Positions 43,440 through 55,059 of a DNA stretch of 64,000 bases are shown here, in pieces. The notes under the pieces were generated by a model. The model saw only the letters and a list, made by a program, of their open reading frames with translations, was not told the DNA's origin and ran no database searches. Position 1 is the stretch's first letter, and the number at the start of each line of letters is the position of its first letter. Source of the DNA: Aegilops tauschii subsp. strangulata (lineage: Eukaryota; Streptophyta; Magnoliopsida; Poales; Poaceae); contig NC_053041.3 of the NCBI RefSeq assembly GCF_002575655.3, positions 372,975,054 through 373,039,053 on the forward strand, given 5' to 3'. Made by a program: the position numbers and the translations under genes.

Positions 43440-44204
43440 TTATTTTTAATTAAGTCATTAGCTTGCTCCATTGTTCCGGAGAGCAGAGTTTTAGTCATCT
43501 TGCCCGTGAGTCATGGTTCGCAAGTATTAAATGATTCATAATCAAGTGATTTCAAAAGTCCATATCCGCATGGAGTTTCTTCATGCGCTTTACACCAATA
43601 TAACCTAAACGGTTGTGCCACAAATATGTCGCACTATCATTATCAACTTTGCATCTTTTGGCATCAATATTATGAATATGTGTATCACCACAATTGAGAT
43701 TTAATAAATCATTTACATTGGATGTATGACGATAGAAGGTTTTATTCATGTAAACAGAACAACAATTATTCTCTGACTTAAATGAATAACCGTATCGCAA
43801 TAAACATGATCCAATCATATTCATGCTCAACGCAAACACCAAATAACATTTATTTATGTCCAACACTAATCCCGAAGGTAGAGGGAGTGTGCGATGGTGA
43901 TATTATCAACCTTGGAATCACTTCCAACACACATCGTCACCTCGCCCTTAACTAGTATTTGTTCATTTTGCAACTCCTGTTTCGAGTTACAAATCTTAGC
44001 AACTGAACTGGTATCAAATACCCAGGGGCTACTATGAACACTACTAAAGTACACATCAATAACATGTATATCAAATATACCTTTGTTCACTTTGCCATCC
44101 TTCTTATCCGCCAAGTTTTTTGGGGCGTTTCGCTTCCAGTGACCATTTCTTTTGCAGTAGAAGCACTCAGTTTCGGGTTTGGATCTAGCTTTGGGCTTCT
44201 TCAC
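43440..44204 (-). pseudogene. Copia zinc knuckle, protease and pre-integrase region
   Basis: 44204-43866 carries the zinc knuckle CFYCKRNGHWKRN, whose last Cys is replaced by Asn, and the protease remnant WVFDTSSVAKICNS, where DTGS has become DTSS. 43866-43552 carries the pre-integrase motif WHNRLGYIGVKRMKKLH. Beyond it the frame breaks, but TMEQANDL-type integrase start sequence continues to the Helitron border at 43440. With both catalytic and zinc residues lost, the product would be inactive. Confidence 0.88.
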
Positions 44205-44885
44205 GGGAGTGGCAACTTGCTTGCCATTCTTCTCAAAGTTCCCTTTTTTCCCCTTGCCTTTTTCTTGAAACTAGTGGTCCTGTTAACCATCAACACTTGA
44301 TGCTATTTCTTGATTTCTTCCTTCGCTGATTTCAGCATCGCGAAGAGCTTGGGAATCGTTTTTCGTTGTCCCTTGCATATTATAGTTCATCACGAAGTTC
44401 TAGTAACTTGGAGATAGTGACTAGAGAACTCTGTCAATCATTATCTTATCTAGAAGATTAACTCCCACTTGATTCAAGCGATTGTAGTACCCAGACATCC
44501 TGAGCACATGCTCACTGGCTGAGCTATTCTACTCCATCTTGTAGGCAAAGTACTTGTCAGAGGTCTCATACCTCTTAACACGGGCATGAGTCTGAAATAC
44601 CAATTTCAGCTCTTGGAACATCTCATATGCTCTGTGGCGTTCAAAATGTCTTTGAAGCCCCGATTCTAAGCCGTAAAGCATGGCGCACTAAACTATCAAT
44701 TAGTCATCATATCGAGCTTGCCAAACGTTCATAACGTCTGCATCTGCTCCTGCAATAGGTCTGTCACCTAGTGGTGCATCAAGGACATAATTCTTCTGTG
44801 CAGCAATGAGGATAATCCTTAGATCACGGACCCAGTCCGCATCATTTCTACTATCATCTTTCAACTTAGTTTTCTCTAGGAACAT
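44205..44885 (-). pseudogene. Copia gag fragment
   Basis: Starts near ATG 44885 with LEKTKLKDD...DWVRDLRI and VLDAPLGDRP..., the N-terminal signature of BARE-1-type gag. It stops at 44700 (after WQARYDD). Further gag homology continues to 44205 in other frames with several stops. Gag forms the virus-like particle of Copia elements; this copy is not functional. Confidence 0.85.
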
Positions 44886-46002
44886 ATAAAAAACATAGGG
44901 GAGCTACAACGCGAGCTATTGATCTACAACATAATTTGCAAATACTATTAGGACTAAGTTCATGATAAATTAAAGTTCAATTAATCATATTACTTAAGAA
45001 CTCCCACTTAGATAGACATACCTCGAGTCATCTAAATGATTACGTGATCCATATCAACTAAACCATGTCCGATCATCACGTGAGATGGAGTAGTCTTCAA
45101 TGGTGAACATCTCTATGTTGATCATATCTACTATATGATTCACGCTCGACCTTTCGGTCTCCGGTGTTACAAGGCCATGTCTGTACATGCTAGGCTCGTC
45201 AAGATTAACCCGAGTATTCTGCATGTGCAAAACTATCTTGCACCCGTTGTATGTGAACGTAGAGCTTATCACACCCGATCATCACATGGTGTCTCGGCAC
45301 GACGAACTTGGCCATCATCATCTTGTGCCTTTGATCTCCATCTCCAAAGCACCGTCATGATTCCCATCGTCACCGGCTTGACACCTTGATGTCCATCGTA
45401 GTGTCGTTGTCATCTCGCCAACTATTGCTTCTACAACTATCGCTAACGCATAGTGATAAAGTAAAGCAATTATATGGCGTTTGCATTTCATACAATAAAG
45501 CGACAACCATAAGGCTCCTGCCAGTTGCTGATAACTTTTACAAAACATGATCATCTCATACAATAACGTATATCACATCATGTCTTGACCATATCACATC
45601 ACAACATGCCCTGCAAAAATAAGTTAGACGTCCTCTATTTTGTTGTTGCAAGTTTTACGTGGCTGCTACGGGCTTCTAGTAAGAACCATTCTTACCTACA
45701 CATCAAAACAACAGCGGTGATTTATCAAGTTTGCTATTTTAACCTTCAACAAGGACAGGCCGCAGTCAAATTCGATTCAACTAAAGTTGGAGAAACAGAC
45801 ACCCGCCAGCCACCTTTATGCAAAACTAGTTGCATGTCTGTCGGTGGAACCGATCTCATGAACGTGGTCATGTAATGTTGGTCCGGGTCGCTTCATCCAA
45901 CAATACCGCCGAATCAAAATAGGACATTGGTGGTAAGCAGTATGATGATCACCGCCCACAACTCTTTGTGTTCTACTCGTGCATATCATCTACGCATAGA
46001 CC
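44886..46002 (-). other. Copia leader region
   Basis: Non-coding stretch between the primer-binding site and gag of the decayed Copia. Short frames on both strands have no family resemblance. Confidence 0.6.
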
Positions 46003-46020
46003 TGGCTCGGATGCCACTGA
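46003..46020 (-). other. Copia primer-binding site
   Basis: On the - strand, AGTGGCATCCGAGCCAGG follows the LTR end TTCCCCA. It matches, with two substitutions, the initiator-Met tRNA complement TGGTATCAGAGCCA used by Copia elements. Confidence 0.75.
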
Positions 46021-46113
46021 TGGGGAATGTAGCATGCAATTGCAAAAATTCCCAACGCTCACACAAGATCTATCTCGGAGATGCATAGCAACGAGTGGGG
46101 GAGAGTGTGTCCA
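46021..46113 (-). repeat. Truncated Copia LTR (3' end of the 5' LTR)
   Basis: Begins TGGGGAATGTAGC on the + strand next to the primer-binding site. It is cut off after about 93 bp, where an unrelated LTR fragment begins with TGATACGTC. Confidence 0.7.
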
Positions 46114-46395
46114 TGATACGTCTCCGTCGTATCTACTTTTCCAAACACTTTTGCCCTTGTTTTGGACTCTAACTTGCATGATTTGAATGGAACTAACCCG
46201 GACTGACGCTGTTTTCAGCAGAATTGCCATGGTGTTATTTATGTGCAGAAACAAAAGTTCTCGAAATGACCTGAAACTCCACGGAACATCTATTTGGAAA
46301 TAATAAAAAAATCCTTGCAAAAGATGAAGACCAGGGGGCCCACACCCTGCCCACGAGGGTGGGGGGCGCGCCCCCTACCTCGTGGGCCCCCTAAT
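46114..46395 (+). repeat. Gypsy-type LTR fragment
   Basis: Starts TGATACGTCTCCGTCGTATC and runs through a GC-rich segment (GTGGGGGGCGCGCCCCC) before homology to the familiar Triticeae LTR type appears to stop near 46395. The start, TGATACGTC, is the same kind of LTR start as in the Athila-type element at 61148-62668 but the body differs. No internal domain or second LTR adjoins. Confidence 0.6.
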
Positions 46396-47148
46396 TGTTT
46401 GAACTTTTTGTGATGATTGGCATATCCTTGTTTGAGCAGAATTTGAGTAGAACTATGGCAATGTATTAGAGACGCCGTAAATCAGCTATATTTGGAATGA
46501 GTTAATTCATGCGATTGTGACCATGTCATTACAGCCAATTTGTACCCCTGAATAATCAAACGGTTAGGAATATATGGATATTCTCCTTATTTTACAGTAA
46601 TCTATATACTACTACTAAATATGAGTGTGTATCAATGGCCATGTTAGTTTCCACATTTTCATGATGTAGAAACATGCACCACACTATTGGTTTCATCTAA
46701 CCATACATTAGGGGAGTAAATGTGCATATGGAGAACTCTATATTTGGAAGTAGTGAAATCCTGTAATGCTTACCATGTGTACATACCTATATTCGCCCTT
46801 CAGCAATCAATGGCTAGAATAATATCCTCACAAAAATTTTGCCCACAGAACACGAGTATATAACAATGCATGGTCTGTTAGTTACCTTGAAGAATTTGTT
46901 TGTGAGGACAGAACATGATTACATAACATGCATGACATGGTAGTTTCCTGTGAAGAATTGATTGCGAGATAACATGAGTATAACCATGCATGGCACTTCT
47001 ATATTTTCGAACCCAGTATACATTTCCTTGTATTTTCCTCCCAGTTCCAACAGGGACATATCAATGATGTTTCTTGCATTATCCTACTCATACTCTGAAC
47101 AATGCTGATCTTACATTAACAATGCCTGTCCTTTTTGATATGATGCAG
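46396..47148 (+). other. AT-rich intron-like sequence before the DUF295 exon
   Basis: No coding frame. Three related phrases with CATGAGTATA or CATGATTACATAAC followed by CATGCATGGC or ATGCATGACATGG lie between 46850 and 47005. It ends in a good acceptor, TGATGCAG, at 47148, and is probably part of an intron of the gene whose last exon follows. Confidence 0.5.
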
Positions 47149-47681
47149 GGTCCCTACAGTTACTGCCCTTTGTAATCACACCACCTTTGCCAAAAACATG
47201 GAATCACAACTGGTTCCTCGCTCGATCAGACGACGGCAAAAGACTGATGATCATTCGGACACATGAGTCGGAAAAGTTATATTGCAAAAACCCCACTGTA
47301 TACAAGCATCGTGAAATACGTGAGTATCCAGACAGTGGCTGTTACGTCTATGAGCAGGATACCAGCTTGTTGGGGCCTTCAGGATTTTTTAGTTGGAGGC
47401 GGGTCAACAGCCTTGGTTCACACTCTCTGTTTCTCGGACTCAATTATCCAATTAACCAGGAGATCACCCGCAAGGACCTTGATGGCAGAGAGGCTCTATT
47501 TGCTATGGAAAACTGTGTCTACACGGCGAGCCCTAGGAGTTCAGGAGCAAACTCCCCTGATTGTCAACGACACAGCCTACAGCCAAAAGAAGGTGAGAAT
47601 GACAAAGGCATCCGGATTAACTTTGATCCTTGGATGTCTCAATTACGACAGGCAGTGATGTGGTTCAAGCCTTCAGGTTGA
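47149..47681 (+). CDS. Last exon of a DUF295-type (F-box associated) gene, isolated
   Basis: Opens after the acceptor at 47148 and stays open for 177 codons to TGA 47679-47681. It contains WFLARSDDGKRLMIIR, a DUF295-like beta-propeller strand, and WRRVNSLGSHSLFLGLNYPI..., NCVYTAS, the usual C-terminal DUF295 pattern (W..V.SLG...LFLG...). Plant DUF295 proteins often have an N-terminal F-box and belong to the KIB family of substrate adaptors or relatives. No F-box or earlier exon is seen within 1 kb; upstream are LTR and Copia fragments. It is probably a gene remnant, although this exon has no internal stop. Confidence 0.6.
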
Positions 47682-48513
47682 TAGGTAATTGGGCTGTTGC
47701 ATCGAAAGGGTGGAGTACTGGTGTCTCCGGATCATTGGTCGCTGAAGCGGGGCTGCAAATTATGATGGTGTTGGATCATCTCTTCGAATGACTTTGTTGT
47801 CTTTGCTGCTTGTTCTGGATGGGTAGTTCTTTCTTTTGTTATGCATATTCCTTGTCATTTGGTCATCCTCGTCTATGTCACTCTTACTATGTAATAGTTG
47901 CCTCTGTTTAGAATGTCATTCTCACGAGAGTCTGAGCACTGCAGATGGGTGCGTTTTGGTGGTGTAGCAAGACTTCTTATGAACTATCATGTCTTGCTGT
48001 TTATGTCAGTAGTAGTCACTAGTCAGTGTTTGAATGTTGTATATATCGTTGTTTCGAACTGTTTATTGTCTTGAACTACTGGTGGGCTAAATGAGGGCAT
48101 CACCATTCTCCAGTGTTCATAGTGTATCTCCTTTTTTCAAGTTATATAATTTGAGCTCAGTGTCTTTTTGATGATGTACACTTGTTTGGGCCAGTGAGGT
48201 GTCGTTGAATATGGGCCGAGTAGTAACGCAATGCCAAATAGGTCAATTATGACTCTTAGGCCGGGCTCTCAAAAGATCCTCAAAAAAAGGCCGGGCTCTC
48301 CAAAAAAGAAAGAATAAGGACTCTTAGGCCGACATGTGGGCGCCACCGGTGTTTTCGTGCGCTTGCGCGCCGAGAGCATATTGGCGCGTGTTCAAAATTC
48401 AAGCTACCTTTTCATCCCCAATCTCCCGCCCCTCCCCCACCTCTAGAATCTCAATTCCTACTCCAGTTCCCCCAAATCCCCCTCCTGTACTCCCTGTACT
48501 CAAGCGCACTATC

Positions 48514-49383
48514 ATGTCGCCGGTCAACGCAGATCTCCGAGCCGGAGATCCTGAGGTCCGTCCTGCCTTCGGTAGCTGCGTGCTGTCGCTGAACAGTGGC
48601 ATGGCGGCGCTTGACGAACAGTTTGCCGACAAAGTGCTGATGGTAACCATCAACGGCGACCGGCCTCCCGTCTCGCCGGACGACCTTGTCAAAGCTCTTG
48701 GCATTGCGCATGGCATCTAAATAAGTGACTTGCTCGTCGAAGTCTGTCCGCCACCAGCTGATTTCTTTGTCAGGTTCCGGACAACTTTCGACTGCAGTCG
48801 TGTGTTCGAATCTTCCCGGCGTTTGTTCTGCAATGGCGCGCTGGTGAGCTTTGATCTGTGGCACCCAGGATGGGGCTCGGTGTCCTCTGAGCTTGAGTTT
48901 TTAACAAAGCTTACCTTCCACGACATGCCTCGACGTGCTTGGAACAACGATTCCATGAATGAGCTTATCAACGACCTTGGAGGTGAGCTCGTAAGTATGT
49001 TTGTTCCTCTAGACAGCTAGGCTCTGACGGTTATGGCATGGATGAAGAAGCCGTCCACCATACCGAAGGTGATTGGTGTTGAGATACCGGTGCAGGAACC
49101 GGGGTTGTACTATTCGTCGCCACCAAGGCCGCCGTGGACCACGTTAGGGATGTACCTGTATCGAGTGTTCGTGCATGTCGAAGAAGTGGTCAATCCATCA
49201 ATCGAAGTCCTGCCGCCGTCGCTGGTGCCAGGGTCCGTCGACGACGTCCATTACAAGAGTCAACATCCGACTTTCCCCGTGTTGCTCGGTACGATGGATG
49301 GCACAGGGCCTACTTCATCGCGCGGCGGAGGCCACTGCTTCTTTGGGAGAAGAGGCAGGGCCGGCTGCCTGGATGTGCTCTAA
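48514..49383 (+). pseudogene. DUF4283-type ORF with two in-frame stops
   Basis: From ATG 48514 (MSPVNADLRAGDPEVRP) one frame runs to 49383, interrupted by TAA at 48718 and TAG at 49018. Between the stops it reads FFVRFRTTFDCSRVFESSR, LFCNGALVSFDLWHPGWGSV and MPRRAWNNDSMNELINDLGG. This matches the DUF4283 family, widespread in Triticeae genomes and often associated with transposons: an RNA-binding-like fold near retroelement gag-like ORFs. The frame is open 60 codons further upstream to 48334. Function is unknown. The two single-codon nonsense changes in an otherwise open frame suggest fairly recent inactivation. Confidence 0.72.
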
Positions 49384-49816
49384 TGTGAGGTAACAACTGA
49401 ATCTTGTCAGATACGAGTTAAATCCGAGCTATGGGTGTGAAGCACTGATGTGCCAGTACATTTGATTGTGACCTGTTCTAATTTTGTACCCGAACTTTTT
49501 TTAGAAAGGGTTGTATGTCAACTTAATGTGCTAGCAGAACTTATTGTGTTGTCTGTCTGTTTTCTTTGCACATCATTCAAGATATTTCCCCGTCATTGAT
49601 AAATACGAACCGTTATGTACGAGTTCGTTGGTTTCAACATAGCCCTACCCGTAGCGATCCACTGCTTCCATCCTGATTGTGCCGCCTACGTGAAATTTTT
49701 GTATGCAAGTTCAGTGTGCTATGATGTTCTATATGATTGTGTCAACTATATAAGTTTTTACTGAGCATCATCAATGCATATGGCTGAAAGATGTATTTAC
49801 GAGCAACGACCGATGG

Positions 49817-49817
49817 G

Positions 49818-49851
<34 letters not shown>

Positions 49852-49871
49852 GCGCGCGCACACACACGCAC
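49817..49871. repeat. (CT)n(CA)n(CG)n compound microsatellite
   Basis: CT repeats, then CA, then a short CG run, then CA again. The alternating purine-pyrimidine tract could adopt Z-DNA. Confidence 0.9.
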
Positions 49872-51359
49872 AAGTGGGACCCGTTGAATTATTTCTTTAC
49901 TCGTGACAGCTTTTAATTAGGTTCCACTGTAATCTAACTTTTTTCTTAAGTTATTAATTGAGCTCAGTGACTTCAAAAAGTTGTATAAAAGCCTTGTTTG
50001 GGCCTCTCCGGCGTCGCTGAATATGGGCTGAGTAGCCATGTTAGGTTGTACTGTACTACACAGGCCTTTTTTTCCAACATCAGCAATGCAACTGGGCCGA
50101 CAATTGTACACAATATCCGGGTGAACTTGTTATTCTCCGCCCCACTGGGCTGCAAACTTTCCTAGGAGGTATGCATTAGGATTAACAAGAAAATGGACTT
50201 TAAGAAATAATAAATGGGATGTAATTATAATAACTGGGCAGTAACTATAAAAAATGCACCAAACGCGTAATTAGTTTAAAAAATATATTATTTTTGGAAT
50301 TTGAAATTTTTAATTTCATTACTTGTTGCGCGCGCAATATTTCGTTGGATTTTAACGTAATACAACTTTATTTTGAAATTATATTTAATATGACTAGAAA
50401 TTTTGGATAAAAATATTTCGGATCCCATAAAAATGCGGGAATTTTTTTGAATTCTGTTTTGAACGGTTGGTTGAAATTATTAATCGTTGTCCTAGCTAGA
50501 AAATGGGCTGTACTTTTAACAAACTGTAAATGGGCTGTAGTAAATTCCATTAGAATTAAAAAATGGGTTGTACATTCTTACAAATCGCAAATGGGCTATA
50601 TGTTCTCTGCCACACACTTGTGGGCCTTCTAAGTTGACGCGTGCCCTAAAAAAACTAAGTTGACGCGTATGCAAGGCTTTGTCAACAACACACGGTTCTG
50701 GCAGCTGTGGCCGTTGGATGTCCATCCAACGGATGTCGTGCTTCTTCTTCAATCTCGAATATTCTTGCTTCAGCCGCCCAAAAAATGATTCCTCCCCCTG
50801 ACATCTGGGGCGCACCGTTTCGGAGGCTGACTTGTGGGCCTACTAAGTTGACGCGTACCAAGGGCTTTGTCAACTTAGTCAATATAAACGATTCTAGCTG
50901 CAGTGACCGTACGATGTCCATCCAACGGCCGTAGTGCTTCTTCAACCTCTGGTCTTCTTGCTCCAGCCGCCCAAAGCAGCGCCGGTCGTGCCGCGTGCTC
51001 CTGCCTCCCGTGGCCGGCTGTGATGCCGCAGAGGCCTCACCGCCCCCTACTACTCCCACCGCTGGCCAGGCCATCCCTCTACTCACCCACACCCCATGTT
51101 ATTCTACGGCGATGACAGCCTCACACCGCAGCCGAACCAGTGAACCCTCGTACTCCTCTATGTGCGGGCTTCCACTGCCGCGTCTCCCCGGCTCCGCGTC
51201 GTCCCCTTCCTAGGCCTCGCCGTCGTCCACACCCGTGGTGCTCTTGGCGCGGCGTGGTCAATGTGATCAATGACCGACTTCCATCGGAAGAGTACTGTAC
51301 GTGGAGAGGCTGACAGCTGGGTCCACGACAGCCGCAAGGAAGTGCCTCCTTATTACGCG

Positions 51360-51590
51360 CAAAATAATTATTCCTCCACCTGACAGCAGGGACCCACCAG
51401 ACGAGCCACCGTATTTCGTGAAAAAAAATGTTTCCCCTGACTGCTGGGACCCACCAGCTACATCTTCGCACGCAAGGGAGTGTGTCCGGGCAAAAAAAAA
51501 ACGATTCGCCCCCCTGACTTCTGGGACCCACCAGCTACATCTTCGCACACAAGGAAGTGCCTGACAGTCGGGACCCACTTGGTCGAAGCG
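51360..51590. repeat. CACTA internal repeats (CCTGAC...GGGACCCACCAG)
   Basis: At least four units containing CTGAC.GC/TC.GGGACCCAC, two followed by AGCTACATCTTCGCAC. Part of the CACTA repeat landscape. Confidence 0.75.
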
Positions 51591-52014
51591 TACGTAGCGT
51601 TGTCATTCTGGTCGCGAACGTGTACGTACATACTGGTCGATGTAGAGGCATGCACGTGTCGTAGTAGAGGTGCGCACGTGTCGTAGTAGAGGCGCGCATG
51701 TAGCATGTACACGTACGTACAGCGGCCAGGGTGTAAGAAAGAAAATACGGCCATGTACATACATACGGGCGGGGTCTCGAACGCCTACTCGTGCATACGT
51801 ACGGCCAGGGCTCGTGTACATGGCTGGGTCGGAACGGAGAAACTGCGTCGTCGTCGTGTTCATGGGGAGGCAATGGAATGCGTCGTTTTGATCGGGAGGC
51901 AACGAAACACGTGGGAGCCAACCGGCTTGGACGGAACAGCCGATGGAAACGAGGCCTGGCGTACCGCACAACAGAGGAAACGGCTTTGTGTTCGACCGGC
52001 CACGTTCGAAACGG

Positions 52015-52560
52015 GATCCTATTCATCGGGAGGGGTCTGGCATACCGCAAAATGGAGAAAACGGACCTCCTACGGTCGAAACGGGGTCCTGTTGATCGGG
52101 AGGGGTGTGGCGTACCGCAAAACAGGACTCCACGGGATACTGTTCATCTCTACCGTCGACCCCCTCCAGCCTCCACGGGCTACTGTTCATCCATCGTCGA
52201 CCTCCTCCAGCCTCCACCTGCGACTGTTCATCCACGGGCTCCTGTTCATCCAGCCCCCACTGCGCGCTACTCCACTGGCTATTGTTCAACCAGCCCTCTC
52301 CACGGGCTCCTGTTCAACCACCCCTCCACGGGATACTGTTCATCCATCCCTCCACCGTCTACTGTTCATCCAGCCCTCCACGGGGTCGTCCTGTTCATCC
52401 AGCCCTCCACGGGGTCCTGTTCATCCAGCCCCAACCGGCTCGATCGATCGGGGTCCTGTTCATCCAGAGGCAACACCACGGGGCCCTGTACATCCACCCC
52501 CACCGGGAACTGTTCATCCAAACCCCCCCAGCAACGCTCACTGTGCATCCAAAGGCAGCA
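52015..52560 (+). repeat. CACTA subterminal array of about 15 YTGTTCATCC motifs
   Basis: The motif YTGTTCATCC or a one-base variant recurs about every 20-40 bp, often preceded by CACGGG or GGGTC and followed by AGCCC. It sits roughly 500-1050 bp from the terminus. In En/Spm elements such subterminal repeats bind the element's own DNA-binding protein. The 316- and 278-codon open frames here reflect the repeats and are not genes. Confidence 0.75.
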
Positions 52561-53072
52561 TCGACCGGCTTCAGTTAGCAGCAGTAGCGAAGGAATCGCT
52601 CGATCGGGTTCAGTTAACAGCCATTGATCGATCGCTCGGGTTCAGTAGCGCGTAGCCTGCAGTGCAATCGCTCGGGTTCAGTAGGCGAACGCCTCGCTCG
52701 GTTTCAGTTAGAGCCCAACGCCTCGCACCCACACGCGTGCGTGTACGAGAGAAATGCGCAAACCTCCGTGCATCGCTCGGCCCCGACCACCCACCGTAAC
52801 CGGGAACACCCCGATATTTTCCTCGCCCTCGCTTCTACCACGGTTTTTTCCGTCATGGACGGCCCAAAGAATGCCATGCAGCTGCGTCTCCGGCCCGCCC
52901 AGGACGAAAAACCCATTTTCTGTCATGATTTTTTGTCATAGAAGTAGGAGCCCACCACATCTGTGATGATACCGGGTTTTGTCACAATTATCGTCATAGA
53001 AGTGTTATAAGTATGACAGAATTTTTTTTCGTTCGGCCCAAAATGTCACGGATGTGTCTTTTTTTGTACGGT

Positions 53073-53356
53073 GGGTTGTGCCCACCTGGTGCCCCCCTCT
53101 GGTAGTTATTTGCTCCAATATTCCTCAAATATTCCATAAAAAATCTCCGTGAAGTTTCAGCTTGTTTGGAGTTGTGCAGAATAGGTAGCCCGACGTAGCT
53201 TTTTTCAGATCCAGATTTCCAGCTGCCGGAATTCTCCCTCTTTGTGTATACCTTGCATATTATGAGAGAAAAGGCATTAGAATTACTCCAAAAAGCATTA
53301 TGGATAAAAACATTATAGATATCAGTAAGAAAACATCATGCAAAATGGACGTATCA
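53073..53356 (-). repeat. Truncated 3' LTR of the Gypsy element
   Basis: Matches the last 290 bp of the 5' LTR (62380-62668) with a few changes, and ends GGACGTATCA at 53356. More than 1.2 kb of LTR is missing on the left, where CACTA sequence begins. Confidence 0.88.
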
Positions 53357-53370
53357 ACTCCCCCAAGCTT
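53357..53370 (-). other. Polypurine tract of the Gypsy element
   Basis: On the - strand AAGCTTGGGGGAGT immediately precedes the LTR start TGATACGTCC. This is the expected plus-strand primer site. Confidence 0.8.
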
Positions 53371-55059
53371 AGACCTCGCTTATCCTCAAGCGAAAACCGA
53401 AAACGAAAAACATGTCCACATGCTTTGAGAGAGAGGTGTGGATAAAAACAAAATACGAACATAGAAGTATCATGTTGATTATTATAACAGCAACAAAATT
53501 AAACATAAGACTTTTATCATAAACTTCTATCATATACTTCTCATGAATAAGTAACAATTCATCACACAATTGAAGTATAAAGCAAAAACTCTATTAAAAA
53601 CCAACAAACTATGTTCTCAGTCAACTTTGCAACTACAATTCAGCATCTTTTCAGGAAGGGTCACGTATCGGAGCCTTTAGGTAAGTCCATATACTCAACC
53701 ATCATATAGTCTTCTATGATTGCTAACACTCACCGCGTACACATGAGCAAAACGTTTCAACCGGACACAAAGAAAGATAGGGGCTTATAGTTTCGCCTCC
53801 CAACGTATTCACCTCAAGGGTGATGCCAACAATAATAACTCATGCTATCTATATTCAACTGGACATATGTGCCTAGATCTTTCCTCACCACATGATGCTT
53901 GCCAAAGGAGAAAATAAAAAGGGAAAGAAGGAAAACTTTGACTCTTTGCATAAAAGTAAATTCATAAAAGTAAAAGATAGGCCCTTCGCAGAGGGAAGCA
54001 GAGATTGCCATGCGCTTATTTGTTTGTATGCTCAACCCTTAGTGCAAAAGAACATCACGGTGCATTGCCCCTTGTGATAGCGACCTTTATTATGCAGTCT
54101 GTCGCTTTTATTCTTCACCATCACAAGTTCGTGCAACGCTCAATTTTCTCTTACACTAAATGATCTCACACTTTTAGAAGCAATTTTATTGCCTTTTTGC
54201 ACCGATGAAAACTTACTTGAGGGATCTTGCTCAATCCCTAGGTAGGTATGGTGGACACTTGAAAATAAGATTTGGGTTTAAGGGTTTTTGGATGCACAAA
54301 TAGTATCTCTACTTAGTGCGGAATTTTTGGCTAGCAAAGATAGGGGGCAAGCACCACATGTTAAAGGATCTATGACAATATGAATTCTATGTGAATAGAA
54401 ACAAACATAAACCATTAAGTTGTCTTCCTTGTCCAACGTCAACAATTTTGGCATATAATATTTTGATGAGGGCTCACAATCACAAAAGATTTCTAGGATA
54501 GTATATTTACATGTGAATCTTCTCTTCCCTTATTAATTCTTTCATGAGTTGCATCATTGACTAATGCTATGTTTGTCAATCTCTAATAAAATTTTCTACT
54601 TATACTTTTCCTTATGTGGTGTCATCACCTACCATAAGATTAGTATACGATCTTGTCTTTATTTATTTCCTTTCTTTTATTTATTTCCTTTTTCTTTTTC
54701 TTTCTTATTTCTTTTCTTTTATTTGCAACATGAAAGTAAAGAAAGCAAAAACTCAAACTAAACTTTATTATATAACTTGCACACGATTACAAGGATAGAT
54801 CACTAAGCAAACTCTCAAAGAAGAAAGGATCAAACTAAACTATTATTTATCTAAAGAAAAATATCGAGCTAAAATAAGTAAAGGCAAAAAGATAGTGGGA
54901 TGATACAATACCGGGCCACCTCCCCCAAGCTTGGCGGAAGCCAAGGGGAGTGCCCATACCCGATACTCAGTTGTCCTTTGGTGGTGAAGAAGATGATGGT
55001 GGTGATGAAGCGATCCTACCCTTAAGGATCAAGAGATTCTCCAAATGATGGATGACGCT
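53371..55059 (-). other. 3' non-coding region of the Gypsy element
   Basis: AT-rich region between the accessory ORF and the polypurine tract. It includes a long pyrimidine-rich run at 54657-54724 (T/C only apart from a few A). No protein-like frame was recognised. Confidence 0.65.

Larger units (their letters stand above)
43440..46113 (-). mobile_element. Decayed BARE-1/Angela-type Copia element (5' part)
   Basis: On the - strand, in order: a partial LTR (46021-46113), primer-binding site, leader, gag, zinc knuckle/protease, then pre-integrase, cut at 43440 by the Helitron array. All coding parts have stops or frameshifts. The reverse transcriptase and 3' LTR are absent from this window. 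Confidence 0.88.
48138..50060. repeat. Related direct repeats flanking the DUF4283 pseudogene
   Basis: About 48138-48236 and 49938-50045 share TGAGCTCAGTG, CTTGTTTGGGCC and GTCG.TGAATATGGGC.GAGTAG in the same order and orientation, at moderate identity. The DUF4283-like ORF lies between them. They might be duplicated gene tails or diverged ends of an unknown element. Confidence 0.55.
50590..53072 (+). mobile_element. Right-hand end of a CACTA (En/Spm) transposon
   Basis: The right end (CACGGATGTGTCTTTTTTTGTA at 53049-53070) is the reverse complement of a CACTACAAAAAAAGACAC-type terminus; its last bases are altered to GTACGG where GTAGTG is expected. Preceding it are CGTCATAGAAGTGTTATAAG and TGATGATACCGGG motifs typical of this family, a subterminal repeat array (52010-52560), repeated GACCCACCAG blocks (51370-51580) and repeated AAGTTGACGCGTA blocks (50634, 50662, 50847). 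No transposase frame and no left terminus were found, so the left border is approximate. Confidence 0.75.

Noticed and set aside
51705..52655. 316- and 278-codon + strand frames
   Set aside because: They translate the CACTA subterminal repeat array; residues repeat with the motif and there is no transposase signature.
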